36,043 nucleotides of DNA, taken from Candidatus Cloacimonadota bacterium. Lineage in GTDB: Bacteria > Cloacimonadota > Cloacimonadia > Cloacimonadales > Cloacimonadaceae. The stretch covers positions 1 through 36,043 of the forward strand of contig JAJOKA010000167.1 in NCBI GenBank assembly GCA_021206555.1. The letters are read 5' to 3'. The position numbers and the translations under genes were made by a program. The notes under the pieces were generated by a model, which saw only the letters and a program-made list of their open reading frames with translations, had not been told where the DNA came from and did no database searches. Below, one piece after another: positions 19,096-27,201 of this stretch (positions are counted from its first letter, which is position 1; every line of letters starts with the position of its first letter).

Positions 19096-20086
19096 CTAAT
19101 ATACTGCAAATAAGTCACTTGCATTTTGAGCATCTTGCTTACTTTCGCTGGTGCTTGTTCTGGCTTTCATGGTCGGTAGCGAAAGCTGGCTTTCAGTTAA
19201 GTTCAGTTTGAAGCGCTGTCTTAAGTCTAACTTTCGCGCGTCAAACAGCAAACCATTGAGGTTGTCCAGCATTGATCGTTTACCACTCTTGGTCAGGCTG
19301 TTTTGGGAGAAGTCATAGGATATCTTGTAGATCGTGAAAGCGAGGCTATGATAGTCGTTGTGCCTTCCCATGGCTAGAGATTTTTTTGCTTTGATGCCCT
19401 GCAAATACTCGTAGGTGGAATTGGCCTGGACTGAAGTATAGGTCTTGCCTAAAAACAGACCGCCGTGATCATCTGAACCACCGGTGAAACCCTTTTCCCA
19501 ACTCGTCTCACTAAAAGGCTCAATGCGATACTTTGCATACAGATCACCAATCCTGGCCGGAGTCAGGTTTTCGCATATTAGCTGCCAGGAGTGGTTGCCA
19601 ATCTTGTTTCGGCCTCCATTGATTGCTTCAAAATAGTCGAAAAGCAGGATTAATCGCTCCAAATGGCTGAAGTCCAGCTTACCATTCACAGAGTAGGAAG
19701 CGTGTGCAACGCTATGCACGATTCCTTCTTGCTTCAGATAATCACGCAGTTCATAGATGTCTTTCCGCAGGTGATCTATGATCTGAAACTGAATCTCTGT
19801 AATGCCATAGGCTAAGACATGGATCTTGCAATGATCCTCCGGGAAGTATGTGGTGGCTTCCAATCCGATGAATGTGTCATCAGGATGCTTTTCATGTAGC
19901 AGGAGAGCGCCATCGATGCGGTTATGATCAGTTATCGTAACGTATTGCATTCCCATGCGCTTGGCCTCTTTGTAGATGAACAGAGGATCGGTGTAGGACT
20001 CTCTCGCACCAAGTTTCTGAAGGAACCATTCGCTGGGGTGTTCAGAGTGTATTGAGTGGCAAATGAAGATCAGCTTTCTTTGGCAT
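19096..20086 (-). CDS. PHP-domain metal-dependent phosphoesterase-like protein (one frame break)
   Basis: Start chosen at ATG 20086 (MPKKADLH), with GGAG nine bases upstream. One surplus T near 20066 hides the first metal motif: restored it reads DLHCHSIHSEHPSEW. Other PHP ligands follow: VTITDHNRIDGALLL, FIGLEATTYFPED (Glu), HSVAHASYSVNGK (His), FEAINGGRNKIG and GFTGGSDDHGG (Asp-His). About 330 residues. The last 110 residues (LDNLNGLLFDARK onward) fall outside the core fold and are not recognised. PHP proteins hydrolyse phosphate esters with a tri-metal centre; substrates vary and cannot be read here. The gene is transcribed away from mmdA across a 224-base shared promoter region. Confidence 0.85.
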
Positions 20087-20310
20087 TTAAAACTCTCCTG
20101 CTTATATTGTCTGCCATGATTATAGGTCTTGGGTTTAAGCATTTGATAAAGAACCAGTGAATAAAAGTTAACAGACGCCTACCCTATTGGTCTATCCTGA
20201 TGCCACTCCATAGCCGGAACACATGGAGCAAAGAAAGTGCTTTACGAAAAAAGCTTGTTCCAAAAATAATGGTCATACGATTGAAAAAAAAAACACCTTA
20301 AGGATAGAAA

Positions 20311-21865
20311 ATGAACACACAAAGACCTCTTGACAAGCTGCGAGAACGCAAAAAACAAGGCCAAGCTGGGTGGCGGTGAAAAGCGCATTGCCGAACAGCA
20401 CGAAAAGGGTAAACTCACTGCCCGTGAACGCATAGCCTTGATGGTGGATGCTGATAGCTTCGAAGAGTTCGACCTCTTTATGCGGCATCAGTGCACCAAT
20501 TTTGGCATGGAAGATACCGTCTTTGACGGTGATGGCGTGGTCACCGGAAGTGCCACGATCAATGGCCGGGTGGTCTATATCTTCGCTCAGGATTTCACTG
20601 TGTTTGGTGGCTCATTATCCAAGACCTATGCCGAAAAGATATGCAAAGTCATGGATATGGCGCTCAAAAACGGTTGCCCTTTGATTGGTCTCAATGACTC
20701 CGGTGGTGCCCGCATCCAGGAAGGCGTGGACCGCTTTGGCCGGTTACGCCGAGATCTTCTGGCGCAACGTGATGGCCAGGTGGTGTGATCCCCCAAATCA
20801 TCCGCTATTCTGGGACCCTGTGCCGGTGGCGCGGTCTATTCCCCTGCCATCACAGACTTTGTGATCATGGAAAAGAACAATAGCTATATGTTCGTCACCG
20901 GTCCCAAAGTGGTGAAAACCGTGCTCAACGAAACCGTGAGCATCGAAGACCTGGGTGGTGCCAAGATTCACAGCAGCAAAAGCGGTGTGGCGCATTTTAT
21001 GACCAACAATGAAGAGGAAACTATCCTCCTGATCAAGAAGCTATTATCCTACCTCCCTTCAAACAATATGGAGGATCCTCCCGTCTTCCCCAGTCCGGAT
21101 CCCGCAACCCGGGAGTGTCTGGAGCTAAATGATATAATCCCCGAAAACCCCAATAAACCTTATGACATCCTGGATGTGATCTATCCCATCGTGGACGAAG
21201 GGGAATTTCTGCAAGTGATGCGCAACTATGCTCAGAACCTGGTCGTGGGCTTTGCCCGGATGAATGGTCACAGCATCGGCATCGTGGCCAATCAGCCCAA
21301 AGTCCTGGCCGGTGTGCTGGATATTGATGCCTCGATCAAGGCCGCCCGTTTCGTGCGCTTCTGTGACGCCTTCAATATCCCCCTGGTGGTCTTTGAAGAC
21401 GTTCCGGGCTTCCTTCCCGGCACTTCGCAGGAACACAACGGCATCATCCGCAATGGCGCCAAGATGCTCTACGCCTTCGCGGAAGCCACTGTGCCCAAGA
21501 TCACAGTGATCATTCGCAAAGCTTATGGCGGAGCCTATTGCGTGATGAATAGTCGCCACATGCGGGCTGATCTGGTCTATGCCTGGCCCACCGCCGAGAT
21601 AGCCGTGATGGGTCCCAAAGGCGCGGTGGAAGTGATCTTCCGCAAGGAAGCCAAGGCCAGCGATGATCCCAAGAAAGTGCTCAAAGACCGTGAAGACGAG
21701 TATCGCGAGATGTTCTCAAATCCCTACCGTGCTGCTGAACGCGGCTTTGTGGACGACATCATTGAACCGGCCCAGACCCGTTTCCGCCTGATTCGCGCTT
21801 TGGAAATGCTGGCCAATAAGAAAGACAGCATTCCCCCTCGCAAACACGGTAATATCCCGCTTTAA
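20311..21865 (+). CDS. mmdA: Methylmalonyl-CoA decarboxylase alpha subunit (carboxyltransferase), interrupted by frame breaks
   Basis: MmdA moves the carboxyl group of (S)-methylmalonyl-CoA to biotin on the carrier subunit. Start ATG 20311 ([14 protein letters not shown]) has AGGAT upstream. Breaks lie near 20352 (A run), 20731, 20790 and 20805; joined, about 515 residues, as in the family. Carboxyltransferase blocks: [87 protein letters not shown] and [19 protein letters not shown]. It resembles propionyl-CoA carboxylase beta too. The adjacent OadG-like, biotin and OadB subunits, together with its length (GcdA is longer), favour the sodium-pumping decarboxylase. First gene of a four-gene operon. 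Confidence 0.92.
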
Positions 21866-21868
21866 GGT

Positions 21869-22717
21869 ATGAGAATGCAGAGATTATCCATCCTAGTCGT
21901 GCTGCTCCTGCTCTTACCGCTGGTGATCCTGGCACAGGATATTGATCCCACATCCAGCGAAGCTATGATCGATTCCCTTTCTGTAGCCAGAGAGCAATCC
22001 ATCCTGGCTGAATACGGCTTTCGCGATAGCAACACCTTAGCTTACGTAGCTGATAAGCTGGAGATTGCAGATTTGGCGCGCTGGAAATCCGCTTTAGGCC
22101 TTGAGCCGGCTAATAAAGCCCTGGATGACATGACGCTGAGACGCCTGGAACTCACGCCATACCGTGCCTTGATTGCCAAGCAAACTGTGGAGTACGGCTA
22201 CAACGAACTCAGCACGCTCAGCGAGATTGCCGCCAGCCTGAACATGCCTCTGAAGAAGCTGAAAAGCATGTTGGGCAACAATGATCCTTTGGACAAAACC
22301 TGGGACAACCGTTCCATCCAGGCCTTGGGCATCAACCCGGAACAGATCCGTGCCATCCACGACGAATTTGAACACGACATCTTACTTTATGGTTCCAGCG
22401 TCACCCTGGTGGGGATGTTAGTTGTGTTTTCGGCCTTGGTGATCACCAGCCTTATCATCAGACAGTTGGTGCATCTCAATGTCAAGACCAAATCCGCTCC
22501 GGTGATCAAGCTCAGTAGCGATGGCAAGGTCAAATCCGCTCCCAATACATTGTCGCGCAATGTGATCGTGGCCGCGATTACCGCTCTGCATATCCATCGA
22601 CAAGAGATCGAAGAGCAACGCCGTATGGTGCTCACTTTCCGCAGAACGCCCACCAATCAATGGCGTGCCAGCGCTGTGCTCAGCATGCCAAACCGCGAAT
22701 TGAAAGCAAGGAGATAG
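21869..22717 (+). CDS. OadG/MmdD-like membrane subunit with duplicated extracytoplasmic domain
   Basis: This small membrane subunit normally ties the carboxyltransferase to the sodium pump and is about 80-130 residues; here it is 282. A signal peptide or first helix (LSILVVLLLLLPLVILAQ) is followed by about 150 extracytoplasmic residues. These consist of two 60-residue repeats (about 48-106 and 108-165): EYGF and EYGY, then NTL and STL, KSALG and KSMLG, and LELTP and LGINP, in register. The membrane helix GMLVVFSALVITSLIIRQL (about 182-200) is typical of OadG. The cytoplasmic tail ends in a basic region (ITALHIHRQEIEEQRR, FRRTPTNQWRA). ATG 21875 has better AAGG spacing than 21869. It lies three bases after mmdA and seven before the biotin subunit. 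Position and helix support the role; the repeat function is unknown. Confidence 0.78.
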   Translation: MRMQRLSILVVLLLLLPLVILAQDIDPTSSEAMIDSLSVAREQSILAEYGFRDSNTLAYVADKLEIADLARWKSALGLEPANKALDDMTLRRLELTPYRALIAKQTVEYGYNELSTLSEIAASLNMPLKKLKSMLGNNDPLDKTWDNRSIQALGINPEQIRAIHDEFEHDILLYGSSVTLVGMLVVFSALVITSLIIRQLVHLNVKTKSAPVIKLSSDGKVKSAPNTLSRNVIVAAITALHIHRQEIEEQRRMVLTFRRTPTNQWRASAVLSMPNRELKARR

Positions 22718-22724
22718 CAAGTAA

Positions 22725-23441
22725 ATGAAGACCTATAAACTGATTATAAATGGCGAACGCTATGAAGCTCGCGTGGTGGAATACACACCCACCCATGCCA
22801 AATTGAACATCAATGGCCATGACTATCTGGTGCAGATCGAGGATGATCACAGCGCTGATGTGCCCAAGCTTGGCGAGCAGGAAAAATCCGTGCCCATCGC
22901 TCCTCACTTTTCCAGCGGATTTGACGCTCGCAGTGGCGAAGTGCATGCTCCGCTACCCGGAGTGATCGTTTCCATCCCTGTGAAAGAAGGTGACGAGGTC
23001 AAGAAAGGCCAACCCATCGTGATCATCGAAGCGATGAAGATGGAAAGCGAAATTGCCTCTCCAGTGGATGCCAAAGTGTCCAAGATCTTCATCAAAGAAC
23101 GCTCTTTAGTACAGGAAGGCGACATCCTGATGACCCTGGAAGGCGCTGAAGTAAAAGCTCCAGCTCCGGCAAAGGCTCCTCGCAAACAGTCCAGACCTCC
23201 TGCGGAACATGAGTCTGCCCCATCTGACAACATTCTCCGCGCGCCCATCCCCGGCACCATCATCGACGTCAAAGTCTCTGCCGGACAAAGCGTAAAGGAT
23301 GGCGATGTCGCCTTGATCCTGGAAGCCATGAAAATGGAATCCGAAATCCATTTCTCAACTTCCGGCAAAGTTGCCAAAGTCCATGTCGCTCGTGGCGACA
23401 GCGTGCAGGAAGGTGACCCCCTGATCGAGCTGGGAGTCTAA
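22725..23441 (+). CDS. Biotin carboxyl carrier subunit with two biotinyl domains
   Basis: This subunit shuttles CO2 on biotin between the carboxyltransferase and the membrane pump. In 238 residues it has an N-terminal beta domain (MKTYKLIINGERYEARVVEY, about 1-45). A first biotinyl domain (about 72-140) has biotin lysine K105 in EAMKMESEI. A Pro/Ala-rich linker follows (about 143-165, APAPAKAPRKQ). A second biotinyl domain (about 168-238) has K203 in an identical EAMKMESEI. Usual decarboxylase carriers (MmdC, GcdC, OadA C-terminus) have one such domain. AGGAG lies 12 bases before the start; the next gene starts three bases after the stop. The frame is unbroken, so the duplication is not a sequence-error effect. 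Confidence 0.93.
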   Translation: MKTYKLIINGERYEARVVEYTPTHAKLNINGHDYLVQIEDDHSADVPKLGEQEKSVPIAPHFSSGFDARSGEVHAPLPGVIVSIPVKEGDEVKKGQPIVIIEAMKMESEIASPVDAKVSKIFIKERSLVQEGDILMTLEGAEVKAPAPAKAPRKQSRPPAEHESAPSDNILRAPIPGTIIDVKVSAGQSVKDGDVALILEAMKMESEIHFSTSGKVAKVHVARGDSVQEGDPLIELGV

Positions 23442-23444
23442 GCT

Positions 23445-24572
23445 ATGCAGGAACTGCTTCAATTCATCCAAACCACCGGATTCCTGAATATCGAACTGGG
23501 CAGCGTCGTAATGATGCTGGCCGGTATGCTCTTTGTGTATCTGGGGATCAACAAAGAATTTGAACCCCTGCTTTTGGTACCCATCGGCTTTGGCATGATC
23601 GTGGGCAATTTGCCCGGAGTGGCGCAGCAGGGATTGGGCGTGGAAACCGAAGGCTCTGTCCTCTCCTACCTATATTTTGGCGTGAAGAAGGGCGTGTACC
23701 CCTCCTTGATCTTCATGGGTGTGGGCGCGATGACGGATTTTTCCACCCTGATCGCCAATCCCCGTTTGATCCTATTGGGAGCAACTGCGCAATTTGGCAT
23801 CTTCGCCACCTTCATGGGCTCCTTGCTATTGGGATTCAACATCCTGGAATCCGCTTCCATCGGCATCATCGGTGGCGCGGATGGCCCCACCTCGATCTTT
23901 TTTGGCTCCAAGATGGCTCCGCATCTTCTGGGCTCCATCGCCCTGGCCGCGTATTCTTACATGGCCTTGGTTCCTGTGATCCAGCCTCCCATCATGCGGC
24001 TGCTCACTACCAAGAAAGAACGAGTGATCCGCATGAAAGCCCTGCGCGTGGTCAGCAAACGTGAAAAGATCTTCTTCCCCATCGTGGCCTTCATCGTCAC
24101 TTCGATGATCGCGCCCGGATCTGCGGTACTTCTGGCCATGCTCTTCCTCGGTAATCTGCTCAAGGAAAGCGGCGTCACCGAACGCCTGGCCACCAGTGCC
24201 AGAACGGTTTTGATCGACGTCGTGACCGTCTTGATTGGCCTCACCGTGGGTGCCAAAACCACTGCTGATGTCTTTCTCACTCCTTCCACCATCAAGATCT
24301 TTCTCTTAGGAGCTGCCGCCTTCAGTGTGGCCACTGCCACCGGAGTGATCTTTGCCAAGATCATGAATCTCTTTACCAGAAACAAGATCAACCCCCTGAT
24401 CGGTGCTGCCGGAGTTTCTGCGGTTCCTGCCTCTGCCCGTGTGGTGCAGATGGAAGGCCAGAAATATGATCGCTCAAACTACCTGGTGATGCATGCCATG
24501 GCCCCCAATGTGGCCGGTGTGGTGGGCTCTGCGGTGGCTGCTGGTGTGTTTTTGGGGATATTTGGCTCATAA
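23445..24572 (+). CDS. mmdB: Sodium-translocating decarboxylase beta subunit
   Basis: The OadB/MmdB/GcdB subunit decarboxylates carboxybiotin and exports Na+ across the inner membrane. Protein of 375 residues, unbroken, with about ten membrane helices. Key blocks: GSVVMMLAGMLFVYLGI, LIFMGVGAMTDFSTL, GIIGGADGPTSIFFGSKM (with the conserved Asp needed for sodium binding), MIAPGSAVLLAMLFLGNLLK and LTVGAKTTADVFL. The C-terminal PLIGAAGVSAVPASARVVQ and MHAMAPNVAGVVGSA are characteristic. GGGAG at the end of the biotin gene serves as its ribosome-binding site. The three families are hard to tell apart, but with MmdA upstream the methylmalonyl-CoA enzyme is most likely. Last gene of the operon; a hairpin follows about 50 bases on. 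Confidence 0.95.
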   Translation: MQELLQFIQTTGFLNIELGSVVMMLAGMLFVYLGINKEFEPLLLVPIGFGMIVGNLPGVAQQGLGVETEGSVLSYLYFGVKKGVYPSLIFMGVGAMTDFSTLIANPRLILLGATAQFGIFATFMGSLLLGFNILESASIGIIGGADGPTSIFFGSKMAPHLLGSIALAAYSYMALVPVIQPPIMRLLTTKKERVIRMKALRVVSKREKIFFPIVAFIVTSMIAPGSAVLLAMLFLGNLLKESGVTERLATSARTVLIDVVTVLIGLTVGAKTTADVFLTPSTIKIFLLGAAAFSVATATGVIFAKIMNLFTRNKINPLIGAAGVSAVPASARVVQMEGQKYDRSNYLVMHAMAPNVAGVVGSAVAAGVFLGIFGS

Positions 24573-24621
24573 ACCATGATATAACATAGCTTCAAGGCAC
24601 GTTCATCGTGCTGCAAACCTT

Positions 24622-24644
24622 AGGGCGGACTTCGTGTCCGCCCT
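24622..24644 (+). terminator. Terminator-like hairpin of the mmd operon
   Basis: AGGGCGGAC (24622-24630) pairs perfectly with GTCCGCCCT (24636-24644) around a five-base loop TTCGT. The following TTCCTT is a poor T run. It lies 50 bases after the mmdB stop. Confidence 0.6.
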
Positions 24645-24659
24645 TTCCTTATCCCCTTC

Positions 24660-24755
24660 GCTCCTGCTCCTTTGCCCCATGTTCGGCTCCGGTTTACCCC
24701 ATGATCCTCTCTTGCAATGAGGGGAATATGGGGTAAACATGGACTAAGCAGGAGC
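24660..24755. repeat. Long nested inverted repeat A
   Basis: Outer arms GCTCCTGCT (24660-24668) and AGCAGGAGC (24747-24755). Middle arms GTTTACCCCAT (24692-24702) and ATGGGGTAAAC (24728-24738). Inner arms TCCTCTC (24705-24711) and GAGGGGA (24719-24725, one G-T pair) around TTGCAAT. The middle and inner arms together form a near-continuous hairpin of about 18 pairs. Confidence 0.75.
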
Positions 24756-24808
24756 CAAGGTAATGAGAGCCCGGTGCGCGGCACGGCATCCTGAGCCCCT
24801 TCTGGCCT

Positions 24809-24885
24809 GAACGCCACCTGACGGCCTCCCGAACTCCTCCTGAGTCCGGCTCAGGAACTCCTCAAGAGACTCTCAGGTGGCGTTC
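24809..24885. repeat. Long nested inverted repeat B
   Basis: Outer arms GAACGCCACCTGA (24809-24821) and TCAGGTGGCGTTC (24873-24885) are a perfect 13-bp match. An inner palindrome TCCTGAG (24838-24844) pairs with CTCAGGA (24850-24856) around TCCGG. GAACTCCTC occurs twice inside as a direct repeat. Confidence 0.75.
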
Positions 24886-24989
24886 GAGCCAGCAGAGAGG
24901 TAGAGCTTCACTGATATCCCCTCCACTCATGATATCTGTGATTACGGAACAAATATTGCACATTAGATAGGGAAAAAGAGGGGTTTATC

Positions 24990-26245
24990 ATGAAACAAGC
25001 TCTCTTTGTTTTGGTTGTTTTGATCCTACTGAGCTTCTTTTCTCCGCTTTGCGCGCAGTTGCAGCTTGATTGGGATCTGGTGATTGAGAGTGTAAACGGA
25101 ACTTACATCGATATGCGCCTGGATGTAGTGAACAACACCGCTGAGGATTGGAACTACAATTTTGGTTCAGCTGCTGTTGCTTTCTACTCCATTGATGGTC
25201 AGATTCATACCGGTATGCTGTTGCCGATGGTGTTGCCGTATACTCTGGAAGCCGGAGCCAGTGACAGCTTTGATCTGTTTCACTCCGGATATCTGGATCC
25301 GGGTCCGCACACGGTGCAGGCGCATCTGAACATCTCTGTGGATGATGCTTATCTGCCGGTGGGCGAGCCGGAAATCGTGCTTATCGAGGATTTCATTCCT
25401 ATAACTATGGGTGATGGCAGCGAACCAGCCCGGGTTCCCATCGACTTCTATTGGCGAAACAGCTGTATCAGTGCATATATACTCCTGCTGATTATGGCTG
25501 GCAACCGGGAACACTGATGGCGGTGAGTTCCACACTTTGTTTGAAGATGTACCCTACAACAACTTTATGGCTCAGCAAAATCCAACTCTATCTGATGGAA
25601 ACCGGACTCAATAATTTGAATGGAGGATGGAGCACAACCGCCGGGATCTTAGCACAGTTCAATTCGCTCATGGACTTCCCCGCAGGTAACCACGAAATCC
25701 GCTTTAATCTGAGATTTCCCATTCAGTTGGATGGATACAACAATCTATTGATGATCATGTTTCGCCCCATGCACAGCTCTTATCAGTTTACCGCTGATCC
25801 CTTTTTGGCGGACGAGTGTCCGTCGAATATGGCTTTGAACCGCTGGAGTGATTCGATAAACATTGACCCCAGCGTCCCACTTTCATTGCTCCCAAGCCAC
25901 TTCTGCGATCGCAAACCCATGACCACTTTTTACATCATACCCAATGGTGATCCGGTCTCTGCAAGCGAAGATGTGGCGCCAGCTTTGGCCCCCACCATCA
26001 GCGTTTACCCCAATCCCTTCCGGCAAGGCTGTGAACTGAAGCTGGATAAGCCACTCCAAACGCCGGGCAGCCTCAAAATCTACGACATTAAGGGTCGCCT
26101 GATCAGGACTTTGGAACAGAGCAGCAGTGAGGCCTTTCATTGGGATGGCAAGAATTCCGACGGCAAAAGCTGTCCTGCGGGATTGTATCTTTATCAGGCT
26201 GATCTTGGCAGCACGGTGGCAAGAGGTAAGATGATCAGGCTGTAA
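24990..26245 (+). CDS. Exported protein with C-terminal sorting (FlgD-like) domain, interrupted by frame breaks
   Basis: Signal peptide (KQALFVLVVLILLSFFSPLCAQ), then an Ig-like region (LDVVNNTAEDWNYNFG, LEAGASDSFDLFHSGYLDPG) resembling BsuPI-type domains (inference). Next is a segment seen in exported proteins of sorting-domain organisms (GDGSEPARVPIDFYWRNS, then YTPADYGWQPGTL, then LDFPAGNHEI-like, then LLMIMFRPM). The C-terminal domain is VYPNPFRQGCELKL, LKIYDIKGRLIRTL, WDGKNSDGKSCPAGLYLYQ, the type IX-secretion/FlgD-like sorting pattern. A break near 25462 splits the gene. Two more near 25535-25580 would restore a better match (FEDVPYNNFMAQQIQLYLME). About 418 residues. No catalytic motif was seen; function unknown, surface or secreted. 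Confidence 0.75.
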
Positions 26246-26278
26246 ACTGCTTACACGATATCTTTTATCATACCAAAT

Positions 26279-26298
26279 GGCCCCGAGTAATCGGAGCC
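26279..26298. terminator. Weak bidirectional terminator-like hairpin
   Basis: GGCCCCGA (26279-26286) can pair with TCGGAGCC (26291-26298) around GTAA with one mismatch, which becomes a G-U pair in the minus-strand RNA. It lies between two converging coding ends (26245 and 26336) and lacks a T run. Confidence 0.35.
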
Positions 26299-26335
26299 AC
26301 AATGTAGCCAATCAGATAAGGCCAGTGCTTTGGAG

Positions 26336-26719
26336 CTATTTCATCAGCATCATTTTGATGGTTTTACTCATTCCTGCGTGCTCAAGGCGGCTAAAGTACA
26401 GTCCGGAACTAACCTTCCTATTGCTGTGGTCTGTGCCATCCCATTGAACCGTGTGTATGCCCATATCCATCGTATCATTGATTAGCTCTTTCACTTTTTG
26501 TCCCTTCACGTTATAGACTGTGAGCTTGACCTTGGCTGGTGACGGAATCGAAAAGCTGATATTGGTGGAAGGATTGAATGGATTGGGGTAGTTTGTGCGT
26601 AAAGCGAAAACCGGAGCTACTAGCTCACCATCTGTATTCACAGCATAGCTTCTGAATCCATGCCCGATCAGAGTCTGGAGCGCCAGCGAAGGACGCAAGG
26701 CTAATGCCGCTAGCCCCAA
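26336..26719 (-). pseudogene. Orphan C-terminal sorting domain, remnant of an exported protein
   Basis: An open frame of 127 residues whose last 85 are a classic C-terminal sorting domain: TNYPNPFNPSTNISFSI, VKLTVYNVKGQKVKELI, GIHTVQWDGTDHSNRKVSSG, LYFSRLEHAGMSKTIKMMLM. The first 40 residues (GLAALALRPSLALQ) read through an intergenic repeat and look non-coding. There is no signal peptide or body domain, so this is probably the 3' remnant of a larger exported protein whose front was lost or replaced by repeats. It could instead be the detached tail of the metallopeptidase gene 480 bases upstream, which itself lacks a sorting domain. An intact small gene is unlikely. Confidence 0.6.
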
Positions 26720-27201
26720 TCGTCAGATTGGTGGTTACATGCAGGAATAGATTCAAGAGTCCGGAGCGCCAGCGGAGACGACACATAGAACAAGACTCAA
26801 TCCGGGAATCATCCACAAGTTTCGTCCTTCCGGACTCATACCGGATACGCCACCACTCCCCCAAATCTCACGATCTGGGTTAGCGGCACAAGGCCTGTCG
26901 TGCTACGCACTATCTCTCCAAGCACCAGAAAAGAATGCCGGAGGACAACACCTGTGCAAAGCGCTCACCAGGGCACCATCTGTCCTGTCTTCCTACCGGG
27001 CTCCAATCAAATTGCTGACAACACACATATATAACACCAAATCAGTCCGGCGACTGATTCTACAAGAGTGGAAATAGCTTCCAGCCGTTTGTTAAAAAAG
27101 CGTAATAATGAGATACGCGCCGGGCTATAGCTTCAGCAGTTTCAAGGGTTCCGCAGAGGAGGATACCCCATGGGATATCTGCCTGTGCAGAAAACCAAGT
27201 G
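26720..27201. other. Gene-free, repeat-bearing spacer
   Basis: No plausible gene was found. On the minus strand CGCTGGCGCTCC followed by GGACTCT or AGACTCT occurs twice (complements of about 26675-26695 and 26757-26780). One arm of an inverted repeat lies at 27068-27091, and one copy of a 24-bp direct repeat at 27127-27150 (see the metallopeptidase flanks). It separates the metallopeptidase end from the orphan sorting domain. Confidence 0.5.
27127..27150 (+). repeat. 24-bp direct repeat, left copy
   Basis: Begins ATAGCTTCAGCAG and ends CAAGGGTT; identical to 29663-29686. The two copies bracket the metallopeptidase gene. A 24-base perfect match in 36 kb is not expected by chance. Confidence 0.85.

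Larger units (their letters stand above)
24573..24989. other. Gene-free, hairpin-rich spacer after mmdB
   Basis: No coding sequence was found in this 417-base spacer. It contains the mmd operon terminator-like hairpin and two long inverted-repeat structures (listed separately). At its end lies an A/T-rich stretch that should hold the promoter of the next exported protein; GAGGGG seven bases before ATG 24990 is its ribosome-binding site. Confidence 0.6.

Noticed and set aside
18920..19133. Longer N-terminus of Fur
   Set aside because: It would translate the 33-bp repeats and the Fur box; MPDY at 18914 has a proper ribosome-binding site and matches family length.
237..24950. 12-base TGATTACGGAAC shared by 237-248 and 24939-24950, upstream of two genes
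   Set aside because: Dozens of 12-base matches are expected by chance in 36 kb; distances to the genes differ (86 and 40 bases).
24990..26245. Two separate exported proteins in overlapping frames
   Set aside because: The signal peptide is only in the first frame and the sorting domain only in the second; a single added base near 25462 joins them through a conserved segment.
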